DNA of 9,680 bases from positions 1-9,680 of the forward strand of contig CAYXRK010000185.1 in NCBI GenBank assembly GCA_964467615.1, written 5' to 3'. The notes under the pieces were generated by a model, which made no database searches, had not been told where the DNA came from, and was given only the letters and a program-made list of their open reading frames with translations. Shown here piece by piece: positions 1 to 6,030 of this stretch. Position 1 is the first letter of the stretch; every line of letters begins with the position of its first letter. The stretch comes from CAYXRK01 sp964467615. Lineage in GTDB: Bacteria > Hydrogenedentota > Hydrogenedentia > Hydrogenedentales > GCA-2746185. Position numbers and translations under genes: made by a program.

Positions 1-1555
1 TCGCGTAGAGGTTGTTCATGCAGACGGCCACATCGTCGGCGTGGCGGTCGCGGGCACAGAAAATAATGGTTTTCTGTTCGGGACCTCCGGTGTCGAGGAG
101 GTAGTTGAAAAAATCCTTGCACATTGCCTCGACACGATCGGGCAAGAGGATGCTATCTTCGAACTGATAGCGGCGGTAGAGGTCATCGATCTGCTCGGGC
201 GTCACCGGTTGGCCGGTGATAGCGTCGACGGGATTGCGAGCGATGATCTCCTCTCTCGTGATGCCGGTATCATCGAGATTGACGCGGCCCTTCTGAATTT
301 CACAGGCGGCGAGGTAGCCATCCTCGATGGCTTGGGCGATGTCGTACTCGTAGGCGGGCGCGCCAAAAAACTTGTGGTTGTCGGCGCAGATTGCGGCGTC
401 ACTCAGGACTTCGCGCGTGGCGACGATGGGTTTGCCATAGGCAGAGGGCGACTCGGCAACGCTGGTTGGATCGGTACTTGGCGGCAACGCGGGGCTGTCT
501 GGTCCGTCGAGCTTTCTAAGTTTGTCGGCGAGTTGGCGCGGTGTGGCGGTGAGACCGATCTGGACAGCGTTGGGGTTTCGCGTGAGCACTTGCGACCACT
601 TGCCCCAAGCGGAGCGGTGACACTCGTCGATGACAATGTGGGTAAAGTAGTTTTCAGGATAGAAGGTAGTCAGGAAATTGGCGTCGCCATTTTCGTTTTC
701 GACGCCAAGGGTCTGGTAGGTGGCGATGTGGATACGGGCATTCTTGGCGTTGTTCCCTCCGTCCGGTTTGCGGAACACCTCGGCGGCATCAGAGCCGAAG
801 ACGTTTTGAAAGGCCCTGAGGGCCTGGGAGCGGAGTTCATCGCGGTCGCAGACGAATAGGGCGCGGGTGAGTTGCCCGGCGTCGGCGATGCGTTTGAGCA
901 GATTGACGGCGATGAAAGTCTTGCCTGCACCGGTGGCCAGAGAGAGCAGGGCCCGTTTGGGTTGTTTGTTGATCTCGCACCATGCGATCTTCTCGATTAC
1001 CGAGCGGATGGCGGCGTCTTGATAGTAGCGCCGCGTACCTTCGCCACCAGAGTATGGCTGTAAGAGGGGCCGCGCTGCTGGTGACTCGAGCGTAAAGCCC
1101 ATTCCCTTCTCGTAACGCTCGCGAAGTTGGGCCGGGGTTGGGAACTCCGCCATTGGTCTGGGCGGAGAGGCCAATCCCGTGAACGAGTCAAACTCGACGA
1201 ACTGATGGCCGTTGGAGGAGAAGACGAAGCGGACGTTCAGCCGTCTACACTCGGAATAGCCTTTGGCTTGGTCGAGTCCGTGGCCCGCGGGGAGACGTTC
1301 TCTCTTGGCCTCGATAAGGGCCAGTGCGACAGGCTGTGTATCAACATTGACCTTGACCCGTAGAACGTAGTCGATCGTACCGCGAGAGCGGCGTCTAGGT
1401 TTGCCGTTGATGATCTCGACCGTGCCGGCAGTCTCTTCGCGACGAATTAGGTCTTCCGTCCAGCCACATTTGTGAATGGCAGGATCGAGGAGCTTGGCGC
1501 GGGTATCGGCTTCGTTCAATCCATTCATACGGGGATTCGATTGCGTAACAGCCAT
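1..1555 (-). CDS. hsdR: Type I restriction endonuclease, R subunit (HsdR), partial: C-terminus off the left edge
   Basis: ATP-dependent translocase and nuclease subunit of a type I restriction-modification complex, which cuts DNA lacking the host methylation pattern. I translated the minus strand from the ATG at 1555 and found 518 residues with no stop up to base 1. Nuclease domain: D62, E82-x-K84 and a Q96-x3-Y100 motif. Helicase motor: a Q-motif-like RRYYQ (Q179), Walker A ATGAGKT (207-213), DECH (310-313), LTATP (335-339), and TIIFC (497-500) opening the second RecA-like lobe. FFGAPAYEYD and IEDGYLAACEI match the stretch after motif III in this family. An in-frame TAA 18 bases upstream makes ATG 1555 the most distal start; there is no clear Shine-Dalgarno sequence, and ATG 1528 is an alternative. 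The rest of the motor and the HsdS/HsdM-contact region lie outside, as would any hsdM or hsdS. Family assignment is secure; activity cannot be judged from a partial gene. Confidence 0.93.
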   Translation of the reverse strand, partial: MAVTQSNPRMNGLNEADTRAKLLDPAIHKCGWTEDLIRREETAGTVEIINGKPRRRSRGTIDYVLRVKVNVDTQPVALALIEAKRERLPAGHGLDQAKGYSECRRLNVRFVFSSNGHQFVEFDSFTGLASPPRPMAEFPTPAQLRERYEKGMGFTLESPAARPLLQPYSGGEGTRRYYQDAAIRSVIEKIAWCEINKQPKRALLSLATGAGKTFIAVNLLKRIADAGQLTRALFVCDRDELRSQALRAFQNVFGSDAAEVFRKPDGGNNAKNARIHIATYQTLGVENENGDANFLTTFYPENYFTHIVIDECHRSAWGKWSQVLTRNPNAVQIGLTATPRQLADKLRKLDGPDSPALPPSTDPTSVAESPSAYGKPIVATREVLSDAAICADNHKFFGAPAYEYDIAQAIEDGYLAACEIQKGRVNLDDTGITREEIIARNPVDAITGQPVTPEQIDDLYRRYQFEDSILLPDRVEAMCKDFFNYLLDTGGPEQKTIIFCARDRHADDVAVCMNNLYA

Positions 1556-1569
1556 CGGTGAGGAGCAAT

Positions 1570-1599
1570 CTTATATCACTAAACGAACACCTCGACCAA
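1570..1599 (-). promoter_or_regulatory. Candidate promoter of hsdR
   Basis: Read on the minus strand, TTGGTC (1594-1599) is followed after 18 bases by TATAAG (1570-1575). TATAAG matches five of six positions of the sigma-70 -10 box and is preceded by TGA, giving an extended -10 (TGn). Transcription would begin near 1563, only about 8 bases before the hsdR ATG, which fits the lack of a ribosome binding site. The -35 match is weak (three of six). Seen by eye only. Confidence 0.4.
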
Positions 1600-1627
1600 G
1601 ACACGGTGGTCCGGTGCGGCGCGCGTT

Positions 1628-1660
1628 CCGTTCATGGTTCGACACCCTCACCACGAACGG
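1628..1660. repeat. 33-bp palindromic dispersed repeat, copy A
   Basis: The element begins CCGTTCATGGT and ends ACCACGAACGG, so 11-base arms pair with one G-T mismatch around an 11-base loop. The exact reverse complement occurs at 4730-4762. Similarity continues outward: GGGCGGGGCGCGCCACGAAT on the right (1661-1680) resembles the flank of copy B at 4705-4729, and ACGGTGG and GGTGCG blocks on the left also recur there. Closely related sequences (TTCGTGGTGAG...TCGAACCATGAACGG) are, from general knowledge, abundant intergenic REP-like repeats in many unrelated bacteria. It lies between the hsdR promoter and the tRNA terminator and encodes nothing. Confidence 0.85.
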
Positions 1661-1715
1661 GGGCGGGGCGCGCCACGAATAAAATGAGGCACGGCGGATG
1701 GTAATCGTCGAAATT

Positions 1716-1751
1716 AAAAACGCCCCGAAACCGTTGGGCTTCGGGGCGTTT
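1716..1751 (-). terminator. Rho-independent terminator of the tRNA-Asp transcript
   Basis: A perfect 12-base inverted repeat, AAACGCCCCGAA at 1718-1729 and TTCGGGGCGTTT at 1740-1751, encloses a 10-base loop. On the minus strand the stem runs into GTTTTTAATTT, a typical U-tract. The stem begins 14 bases beyond the tRNA 3' end, so it should end tRNA-Asp transcription and insulate hsdR from it. On the plus strand only three T residues follow, so it is unlikely to work well in that direction. Confidence 0.88.
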
Positions 1752-1765
1752 GGTTCGAGATTAAA

Positions 1766-1842
1766 TGGCGGGAGCGACGAGACTCGAACTCGCGACCTCA
1801 TGCGTGACAGGCATGCGTTCTAACCAACTGAACTACGCCCCC
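1766..1842 (-). tRNA. tRNA-Asp (anticodon GTC)
   Basis: A complete 77-base tRNA on the minus strand. Acceptor stem GGGGGCG pairs with CGCTCCC (one G-U), followed by discriminator G and an encoded CCA (1766-1768). The D arm is GTTC...GAAC. The anticodon arm is CATGC-CTGTCAC-GCATG with anticodon GTC at 1806-1808. The T arm is GCGAG-TTCGAGT-CTCGT. Discriminator G73 is the normal aspartate identity base. It has its own promoter just upstream and a terminator just downstream, so it is probably a single-gene transcript, although read-through from leuS in the same direction is possible. Its 3' end faces hsdR. Confidence 0.97.
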
Positions 1843-1855
1843 GCACACGTACAAA

Positions 1856-1884
1856 ACGATACCAAAGAGGCGGGCGGGATTCAA
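1856..1884 (-). promoter_or_regulatory. Promoter of tRNA-Asp
   Basis: On the minus strand TTGAAT (1879-1884) and TATCGT (1856-1861) are separated by exactly 17 bases, and TGG precedes the -10 box as an extended -10. Each hexamer matches four of six sigma-70 positions. The predicted start near 1849 lies about 7 bases before the mature tRNA 5' end. A GC-rich stretch follows the -10 box, as in stringently controlled stable-RNA promoters, but stringent control is only an inference. Confidence 0.6.
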
Positions 1885-1892
1885 GGGGCGTT

Positions 1893-2036
1893 GCGAAGGA
1901 TCGGCTCGGCGGGAGCCTCGCCCTCCCCGGCGCCGACTGGAAGTCCGCGCTACTTGACGACGAAGCGCAGGATTGGTCGGCGGGGGCCTCGCCCTCCCCG
2001 TCGCCGACGGGAAGTCCGCGCTACTTGACGACGAAG
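1893..2036. repeat. Tandem duplication of about 72 bp spanning the 3' end of leuS
   Basis: Bases 1906-1965 and 1977-2036 align over 60 positions with three mismatches at a period of 71. With one 1-base gap the similarity extends left, 1893-1905 against 1965-1976. The unit nearer leuS holds the last five codons and stop of the gene; the outer unit repeats those codons, the stop and the trailing sequence. Each unit contains a GC-rich hairpin: 1978-2006 and 1907-1935, with CGGCG/CGCCG and GGGG/CCCC (or CTCC) arms around GGGCGAGG. The core resembles GGCGGGAGCCTCGCCCTCCC-type intergenic repeats seen in some environmental genomes. Confidence 0.88.
1978..2006 (-). terminator. GC-rich hairpin directly after the leuS stop, possible transcript end
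   Basis: On the minus strand CGGCG-AC-GGGG and CCCC-CGCCG pair around a 9-base loop, starting 14 bases after the leuS stop codon. There is no T-tract, so it is not a canonical intrinsic terminator; it could protect the mRNA 3' end or act with Rho. A near-copy at 1907-1935 keeps the outer stem and replaces one inner pair with a wobble. Confidence 0.4.
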
Positions 2037-4546
2037 TTGACCATTTTGCCGGGCACGACGATCTCTTTGAGGATTTGCGCGCCGTCGATGTAGCGGCGGA
2101 CGGACTCGTCGGACTTGGCGGCGGCGAGGAGGGCGTCTTTCCCGGCGTCGGCGGGGACGGTGACGCGGGCGCGGAGTTTGCCGTTGATTTGCACGGGGAC
2201 CTCGACGGTGTCTTCGGCGAGCAATGCTTCGTTCCATGTCGGCCAGGGTTCGTACGCGAGGGTGTTCGCGTGGCCGAGGCGTTGCCAGAGTTCCTCGCAC
2301 AGGTGGGGAGCGAAGGGACTCAACACGAGGACGAAGCGCTCGACGATCGAGCGGCCAATCGTCCCTAGCTTCGACGTTCCGTTCATGAATTCCATCATGC
2401 GCGCGATGGAGGTGTTGAACATGAGATTTTCGATGTCGTTCGTCACGGACTTGATGGTTTGGTGAATGAGTTTTTCCGCGCTGGCGTCGCCGCTGTCGGC
2501 TACGATGCGTTTCGAGAGTTGGTCGCCGTCGATGAACGCGTTCCACACGCGGCGCAGAAATCGGTACACGCCCTGGATTCCTTCGTCGGTCCACGGCTTG
2601 TCGCGATCGAGCGGGCCCATGAACATCTCGTACATCCGCATCGAGTCCGCGCCGTACTTCTCGACGACGTCGTCCGGGTTAACAACGTTGTATCGCGATT
2701 TGGACATCTTTTCGATCTGGGTTTGGACGGGCCTGGCAGAGTCTTTGACGCGCCAGGCGTCCGCGACCTTCTCGACTAGATCGGGGTAGTAGTGTTTTCC
2801 GTTCGCGTCGCGGTAGGAGTGCGCGAGGATCATCCCCTGGTTAAACAGCTTCGTGAACGGTTCCTTCGTGGTCACGAATCCGGCGTCGTAGAGCACCTTG
2901 TGCCAGAAGCGCGAGTAGAGCAGGTGCAACACGGCGTGTTCCGCGCCGCCGATGTAGAGATCGACGGGCATCCAATATTTCTCCGCTTCCTCGGACCATG
3001 CCGCCGCGTTGTTTCGCGCGTCGACGAACCGCAGGAAGTACCAGCACGACCCGGCCCATTGCGGCATCGTGTTGGTCTCGCGCCTGGCGGGCCCGCCGGT
3101 GGCGGGGTCTGTCGTGCGCACCCAGTCCTGCGCGCGCGAAAGCGGCGGCGAGCCGTCGGGCGCGGGCTTGTACTCGTCGAGGTCCGGCAGCGTGACCGGC
3201 AGGTCCTTCATCGGCACGGCCTTGACGGTCCCGTCTTCGAGTTCGATCAGCGGGATCGGCTCGCCCCAATACCGCTGGCGAGAGAACAGCCAATCGCGCA
3301 GCCGGTAATTCACCGCGCCCTTGCCGAAACTTTTTTCTTCGAGCCACGCGATCATTTTCTTCTTCGCGTCGGCGACGCCAAGGCCGTCGAGGAAGCCGCT
3401 GTTGATCGCGGGGCCATCGCCCAGATATGCCTTGCCGTCGAAGCCTTCGGACGGCTGGACCGTGCGGACGATCGGCAGGTCGAACTTCTCGGCGAATTCC
3501 CAATCACGTTCGTCCTGACCGGGCACGGCCATGATCGCGCCGTAGCCGTAGTCGCCGAGAACGTAGTCGGCAATCCAAATCGGGATTTGCAAACCCGTCG
3601 CGGGATTCACCGCGAATGCGCCAGTGAACACGCCCGTCTTCTCGCGGTCTTCCTTCATGCGGTCTTGCGCGCTGCGTGACTTCGCCTGCGCGACGTACGC
3701 CGCGACCGTCTGCTTGCACTCCGGCGTCGTGATTCGCTCGACAAGCGGATGCTCCGGCGCGAGCACGCAGAACGTCGCGCCGAACACCGTGTCGGGGCGC
3801 GTGGTGTAGACCGTGAATTGCGCGCCGGCCCCGGCCACGTTGAACACGATGTCCGCGCCGGTGCTCTTGCCGATCCAGTCGCGCTGCATTGCCTTGATGC
3901 CCTCGGGCCAATCGAGGCCGTCGAGGTCTTCGAGCAAGCGGTCGGCGTACGCCGTGATCTTGAGCATCCACTGGCGCATCAGGCGCTTTTCGACGGGGTC
4001 GCCCGTGTCGACGTACTTGCCGTCCTTCACTTCCTCGTTCGCGAGCACGGTCCCCTGCGCGGGACACCAATTGACCGGCGCCTCCATCTGATAGGCCAGG
4101 CCGCGCTCGAACAGAATTTGGAAAATCCACTGCGTCCACTTCATGTACTTCGGATCGGTCGTGTTGATTTCGCGGTCCCAGTCGTACGAGAAACCCAGCT
4201 CCCGAATCTGCCGCCGAAACGTGTCGCAGTTTTTGTTCGTGATGATCGCGGGATGCTCGCCGGTGCGAATCGCGTGGCGCTCCGCAGGCAGGCCGAACGC
4301 GTCCCAGCCCATCGGGTGCAGCACGTTGAATCCGCGCATGCGCTTGAACCGCGCGACGATGTCCGTCGCCGTGTAGCCCTCGGGATGCCCCACGTGCAGG
4401 CCATCGCCGCTGGGGTACGGGAACATATCGAGCACGTAGTACTTCGGCTTGGCGCGGTCGATTTCGGCCTTGAACGTCTTGTTCGCCAGCCAATACGCCT
4501 GCCACTTTTTCTCGACGGCCCGATGATCGTACCCATCGCTGGGCAT
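2021..4546 (-). CDS. leuS: Leucyl-tRNA synthetase (LeuRS), class Ia
   Basis: Charges tRNA-Leu with leucine in the cytoplasm using ATP; essential for translation. 841 residues, close to the usual bacterial size of about 860. The HIGH-type signature is HVGH (51-54) within PYPSGDGLHVGHPEGYTATD, and KMSKS is at 613-617. The CP1 editing domain between them has the threonine-rich TTRPDT (248-253) and a GQDERDWEFA motif carrying the conserved aspartate. WCPAQGTVLANEEV and GGAEHAVLHLLYSRFW are further LeuRS signatures. The C-terminus ends PGKMVNFVVK, typical of the family, so the gene is intact. I place the start at ATG 4546 because GAGGAG (4553-4558) lies 6 bases upstream and the protein then begins MPSDGYDHRAVEKKWQ; opening the frame at 4666 would add 40 unrelated residues. 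It is divergent from the ABC operon. Confidence 0.98.
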   Translation of the reverse strand: MPSDGYDHRAVEKKWQAYWLANKTFKAEIDRAKPKYYVLDMFPYPSGDGLHVGHPEGYTATDIVARFKRMRGFNVLHPMGWDAFGLPAERHAIRTGEHPAIITNKNCDTFRRQIRELGFSYDWDREINTTDPKYMKWTQWIFQILFERGLAYQMEAPVNWCPAQGTVLANEEVKDGKYVDTGDPVEKRLMRQWMLKITAYADRLLEDLDGLDWPEGIKAMQRDWIGKSTGADIVFNVAGAGAQFTVYTTRPDTVFGATFCVLAPEHPLVERITTPECKQTVAAYVAQAKSRSAQDRMKEDREKTGVFTGAFAVNPATGLQIPIWIADYVLGDYGYGAIMAVPGQDERDWEFAEKFDLPIVRTVQPSEGFDGKAYLGDGPAINSGFLDGLGVADAKKKMIAWLEEKSFGKGAVNYRLRDWLFSRQRYWGEPIPLIELEDGTVKAVPMKDLPVTLPDLDEYKPAPDGSPPLSRAQDWVRTTDPATGGPARRETNTMPQWAGSCWYFLRFVDARNNAAAWSEEAEKYWMPVDLYIGGAEHAVLHLLYSRFWHKVLYDAGFVTTKEPFTKLFNQGMILAHSYRDANGKHYYPDLVEKVADAWRVKDSARPVQTQIEKMSKSRYNVVNPDDVVEKYGADSMRMYEMFMGPLDRDKPWTDEGIQGVYRFLRRVWNAFIDGDQLSKRIVADSGDASAEKLIHQTIKSVTNDIENLMFNTSIARMMEFMNGTSKLGTIGRSIVERFVLVLSPFAPHLCEELWQRLGHANTLAYEPWPTWNEALLAEDTVEVPVQINGKLRARVTVPADAGKDALLAAAKSDESVRRYIDGAQILKEIVVPGKMVNFVVK

Positions 4547-4552
4547 GGACGA

Positions 4553-4558
4553 CTCCTC
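4553..4558 (-). promoter_or_regulatory. Ribosome binding site of leuS
   Basis: GAGGAG on the minus strand, 6 bases before ATG 4546. It decides the start against the in-frame ATG 120 bases upstream. Confidence 0.85.
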
Positions 4559-4594
4559 AATTGCTCTTAGACTAAACGCGAATATGCAGATATC

Positions 4595-4617
4595 CGCACG
4601 GGAAATACGCACGGGAA
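4595..4617 (-). repeat. Paired 10-bp direct repeats in the leuS leader
   Basis: TTCCCGTGCG occurs twice on the minus strand (4608-4617 and 4595-4604), 13 bases apart start to start. The pair sits just downstream of the candidate extended -10 box, where a repressor or RNA-binding factor could act. No T-box signature is visible. It could equally be chance. Confidence 0.5.
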
Positions 4618-4624
4618 GCCGCAA

Positions 4625-4633
4625 AATATACCA
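4625..4633 (-). promoter_or_regulatory. Candidate extended -10 box for leuS
   Basis: TGGTATATT on the minus strand: TATATT matches five of six -10 positions and is preceded by TGG. No convincing -35 hexamer is seen at 16-18 bases. Initiation near 4618 would give a leader of about 70 bases. Confidence 0.35.
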
Positions 4634-4702
4634 TAGCGCTGCGGAGCGAAGTGGAACGACATGCAAACCGTCCGCCTGACGGGATGGTACGCGTCAGCGA
4701 AT

Positions 4703-4762
4703 CCGTTCGTGGTGGCCCGCCCCAGCAAACCGTTCGTGGTGAGGGTGTCGAACCATGAACGG
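4703..4762. repeat. 33-bp palindromic repeat, copy B, with a partial third copy
   Basis: 4730-4762 (CCGTTCGTGGTGAGG...) is the exact reverse complement of copy A at 1628-1660. Immediately left, 4703-4715 repeats the first 11 bases of the unit (CCGTTCGTGGT), then a GC-rich spacer CCCGCCCC follows that resembles the flank of copy A. An apparent reading frame across this region (about 4661-4930) translates the repeats (FVVRVSNHER-like) and is not a gene. Confidence 0.85.
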
Positions 4763-4771
4763 CGCACCCCA

Positions 4772-4800
4772 CCGTCATTCCCGCGCGGGCGGAAATCCAG
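4772..4800. repeat. dRS3-like dispersed repeat
   Basis: The core ATTCCC-N8-GGAAAT at 4777-4796 is one base away from the ATTCCC-N8-GGGAAT consensus known as dRS3 in Neisseria. The surrounding bases (CCGTC before, CCAG after) match the common GTCATTCCCGCG...GCGGGAATCCAG family seen in many bacteria. It forms a short hairpin. It sits 9 bases beyond copy B of the 33-bp repeat. Only one copy is in the window. Confidence 0.7.
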
Positions 4801-5144
4801 ACCCTACACCAATCGCCTTGACCTTCCACCAAGCACGCCACGTCCGAGCACAAAAACAATTCCTTCGAAGTGTTTTCCTGCCGCGGCCACTTTAATTCCA
4901 TTCATGAACGTACAACGTATCGGACGATGAAGCAATCTCTCCCTTCGCCAGGCGAATCGTCGACGTCCGGAAAAAACTGAAACATTTTCCGGGAATATAG
5001 TGTCTTACTCTCGCGCTTCGCCGACGCCTGATGGTCCGATTATTAGAGAACTGTCAACTCTACTGGGTCACTTTTCGGGGAACGGATGGAAACAAGAAAA
5101 CTCTAGTTTACTCTGGTGCCAATCGAGCCGCAGGATCAAGCACT
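4801..5144. other. Upstream region of the ABC operon, no gene seen
   Basis: 344 bases between the repeat cluster and the ATPase start. Short open frames here show no recognisable protein and no ribosome binding site. A palindrome and a weak -10-like TATAGT (4996-5001) are the only signals I can point to. An in-frame ATG at 5031 would add 38 residues to the ATPase that do not match the domain, so this part is taken as 5' leader. Confidence 0.55.
4967..5001 (+). promoter_or_regulatory. Palindrome abutting a -10-like box: candidate operator/promoter of the ABC operon
   Basis: CCGGAAAA (4967-4974) and TTTTCCGG (4985-4992) form a perfect 8-base inverted repeat around AACTGAAACA. TATAGT (4996-5001), five of six -10 positions, follows 3 bases later, so the palindrome covers the -35 region, where no good hexamer is seen. 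That position suits a dimeric regulator. Initiation near 5008 would give a leader of about 137 bases. No T-run follows, so it is not a terminator. Confidence 0.4.
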
Positions 5145-6026
5145 ATGCTAACTCTATCAAAAATCAACAAGACCTACCCCGGCAATATCATCGCACTCCA
5201 AGACATTAACCTTGATATTCCTAATGGAATGTTCGGCTTGCTCGGGCCAAACGGCGCGGGTAAGTCCACGCTGATGAGAACCATCGCCACGCTACAGGAA
5301 CCGGACACTGGATCTATCCAATTCAACGACATCGATGTTCGCAAGGACAAAACTGCGCTGAGAAAAGTGCTCGGGTACTTGCCCCAGGAATTCGGCTCGT
5401 ACCCGAGAACCTCGGCAGAAGCCATGCTCATGCATTTCGCCGCGTTGAAAGGCATCCATGGCGAACAACGAAAGCAGGTAGTTGAGAATCTGTTGGTCCG
5501 TACGAATCTATGGGATGTTCGAAAACGCAGCGTCGATAAATACTCCGGTGGCATGAAGCAACGGTTCGGTATTGCCCAGGCACTCCTCGGCAATCCAAAA
5601 CTTATCATCGTGGATGAGCCCACCGCGGGACTCGATCCCGCGGAAAGACGCCGCTTCCAAAACCTTCTCGTCGAAGTCGGAGAGGACCGCGTCGTGATTT
5701 TGTCCACCCACATTGTGGACGACGTCGCGGAACTGTGCCCCCGGATCGCGATTATGGGTCAAGGGAGAATCCTGAAGGAGGGCAAACCGAAGGAACTGAT
5801 CAAGGGGATCGAAGGCAAGCTGTGGACGAGATCGGTGTCGAGGGCCGATCTCGAAGATGTCCGGAAAAATCACACGCTCGTTTCCACGCGATTCAAATCG
5901 GGCGGCACGGAAGTCCGCGTGCTCGCGGACGAGAAGCCGGACGGTATGACCGCCGCGGCCCCAGAACTCGAGGATGTCTACTTCACGACTCTCATCGAGC
6001 ATGGCCTCAAGGAAAACTTGGACTAG
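5145..6026 (+). CDS. ABC-2-type transporter ATP-binding protein
   Basis: Cytoplasmic ATPase that should drive the permease encoded next door. 293 residues with every nucleotide-binding landmark: Walker A GPNGAGKST (34-42), Q-loop Gln81 in YLPQEFG, signature YSGGMKQR (133-140), Walker B LIIVDE (153-158), D-loop GLDP (162-165) and H-loop His189 in STHIVDD. About 90 residues follow, ending PELEDVYFTTL, which fits the C-terminal tail of CcmA/NatA-like exporter ATPases. I chose ATG 5145 because MLTLSKINKTYPGN aligns with normal N-termini of the family and AGGA (5132-5135) lies 9 bases before it. Only one ATPase is encoded, so it probably works as a homodimer. The stop is 4 bases before the next start, indicating translational coupling. 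The cargo cannot be read from the sequence. Confidence 0.95.
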   Translation: MLTLSKINKTYPGNIIALQDINLDIPNGMFGLLGPNGAGKSTLMRTIATLQEPDTGSIQFNDIDVRKDKTALRKVLGYLPQEFGSYPRTSAEAMLMHFAALKGIHGEQRKQVVENLLVRTNLWDVRKRSVDKYSGGMKQRFGIAQALLGNPKLIIVDEPTAGLDPAERRRFQNLLVEVGEDRVVILSTHIVDDVAELCPRIAIMGQGRILKEGKPKELIKGIEGKLWTRSVSRADLEDVRKNHTLVSTRFKSGGTEVRVLADEKPDGMTAAAPELEDVYFTTLIEHGLKENLD

Positions 6027-6030
6027 CTCC

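Noticed and set aside
41..859. 272-residue plus-strand open frame
   Set aside because: It lies opposite the hsdR frame, whose translation carries full helicase and nuclease motifs. The plus-strand product shows no recognisable domain.
1893..2036. CRISPR-like array
   Set aside because: Only two contiguous units without unique spacers, and the unit includes leuS coding sequence.
2792..3679. 295-residue plus-strand open frame antisense to leuS
   Set aside because: Arg-rich shadow of a GC-rich gene; leuS is intact and conserved on the other strand.
3504..4505. 333-residue minus-strand open frame in another frame of leuS
   Set aside because: Frame-shifted shadow of leuS with low-complexity Arg-rich content.
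4547..4640. T-box riboswitch in the leuS leader
   Set aside because: The predicted leader is only about 70 bases and I found no T-box consensus or antiterminator/terminator pair.
4661..4930. 89-residue plus-strand open frame between leuS and the ABC operon
   Set aside because: It translates the dispersed repeats directly (FVVRVSNHER-like residues), has no ribosome binding site and no protein domain.
5031..5144. N-terminal extension of the ATPase from ATG 5031
   Set aside because: 38 extra residues do not resemble an ABC ATPase; ATG 5145 starts at the usual first beta strand and has AGGA upstream.
5974..6030. Upstream in-frame ATG extending the permease/peptidase by 19 residues
   Set aside because: It lies inside the ATPase gene and adds a polar Ser/Thr-rich tail; ATG 6031, four bases after the ATPase stop, gives the expected cytoplasmic N-terminus MRSFLEILKFELRYQ.
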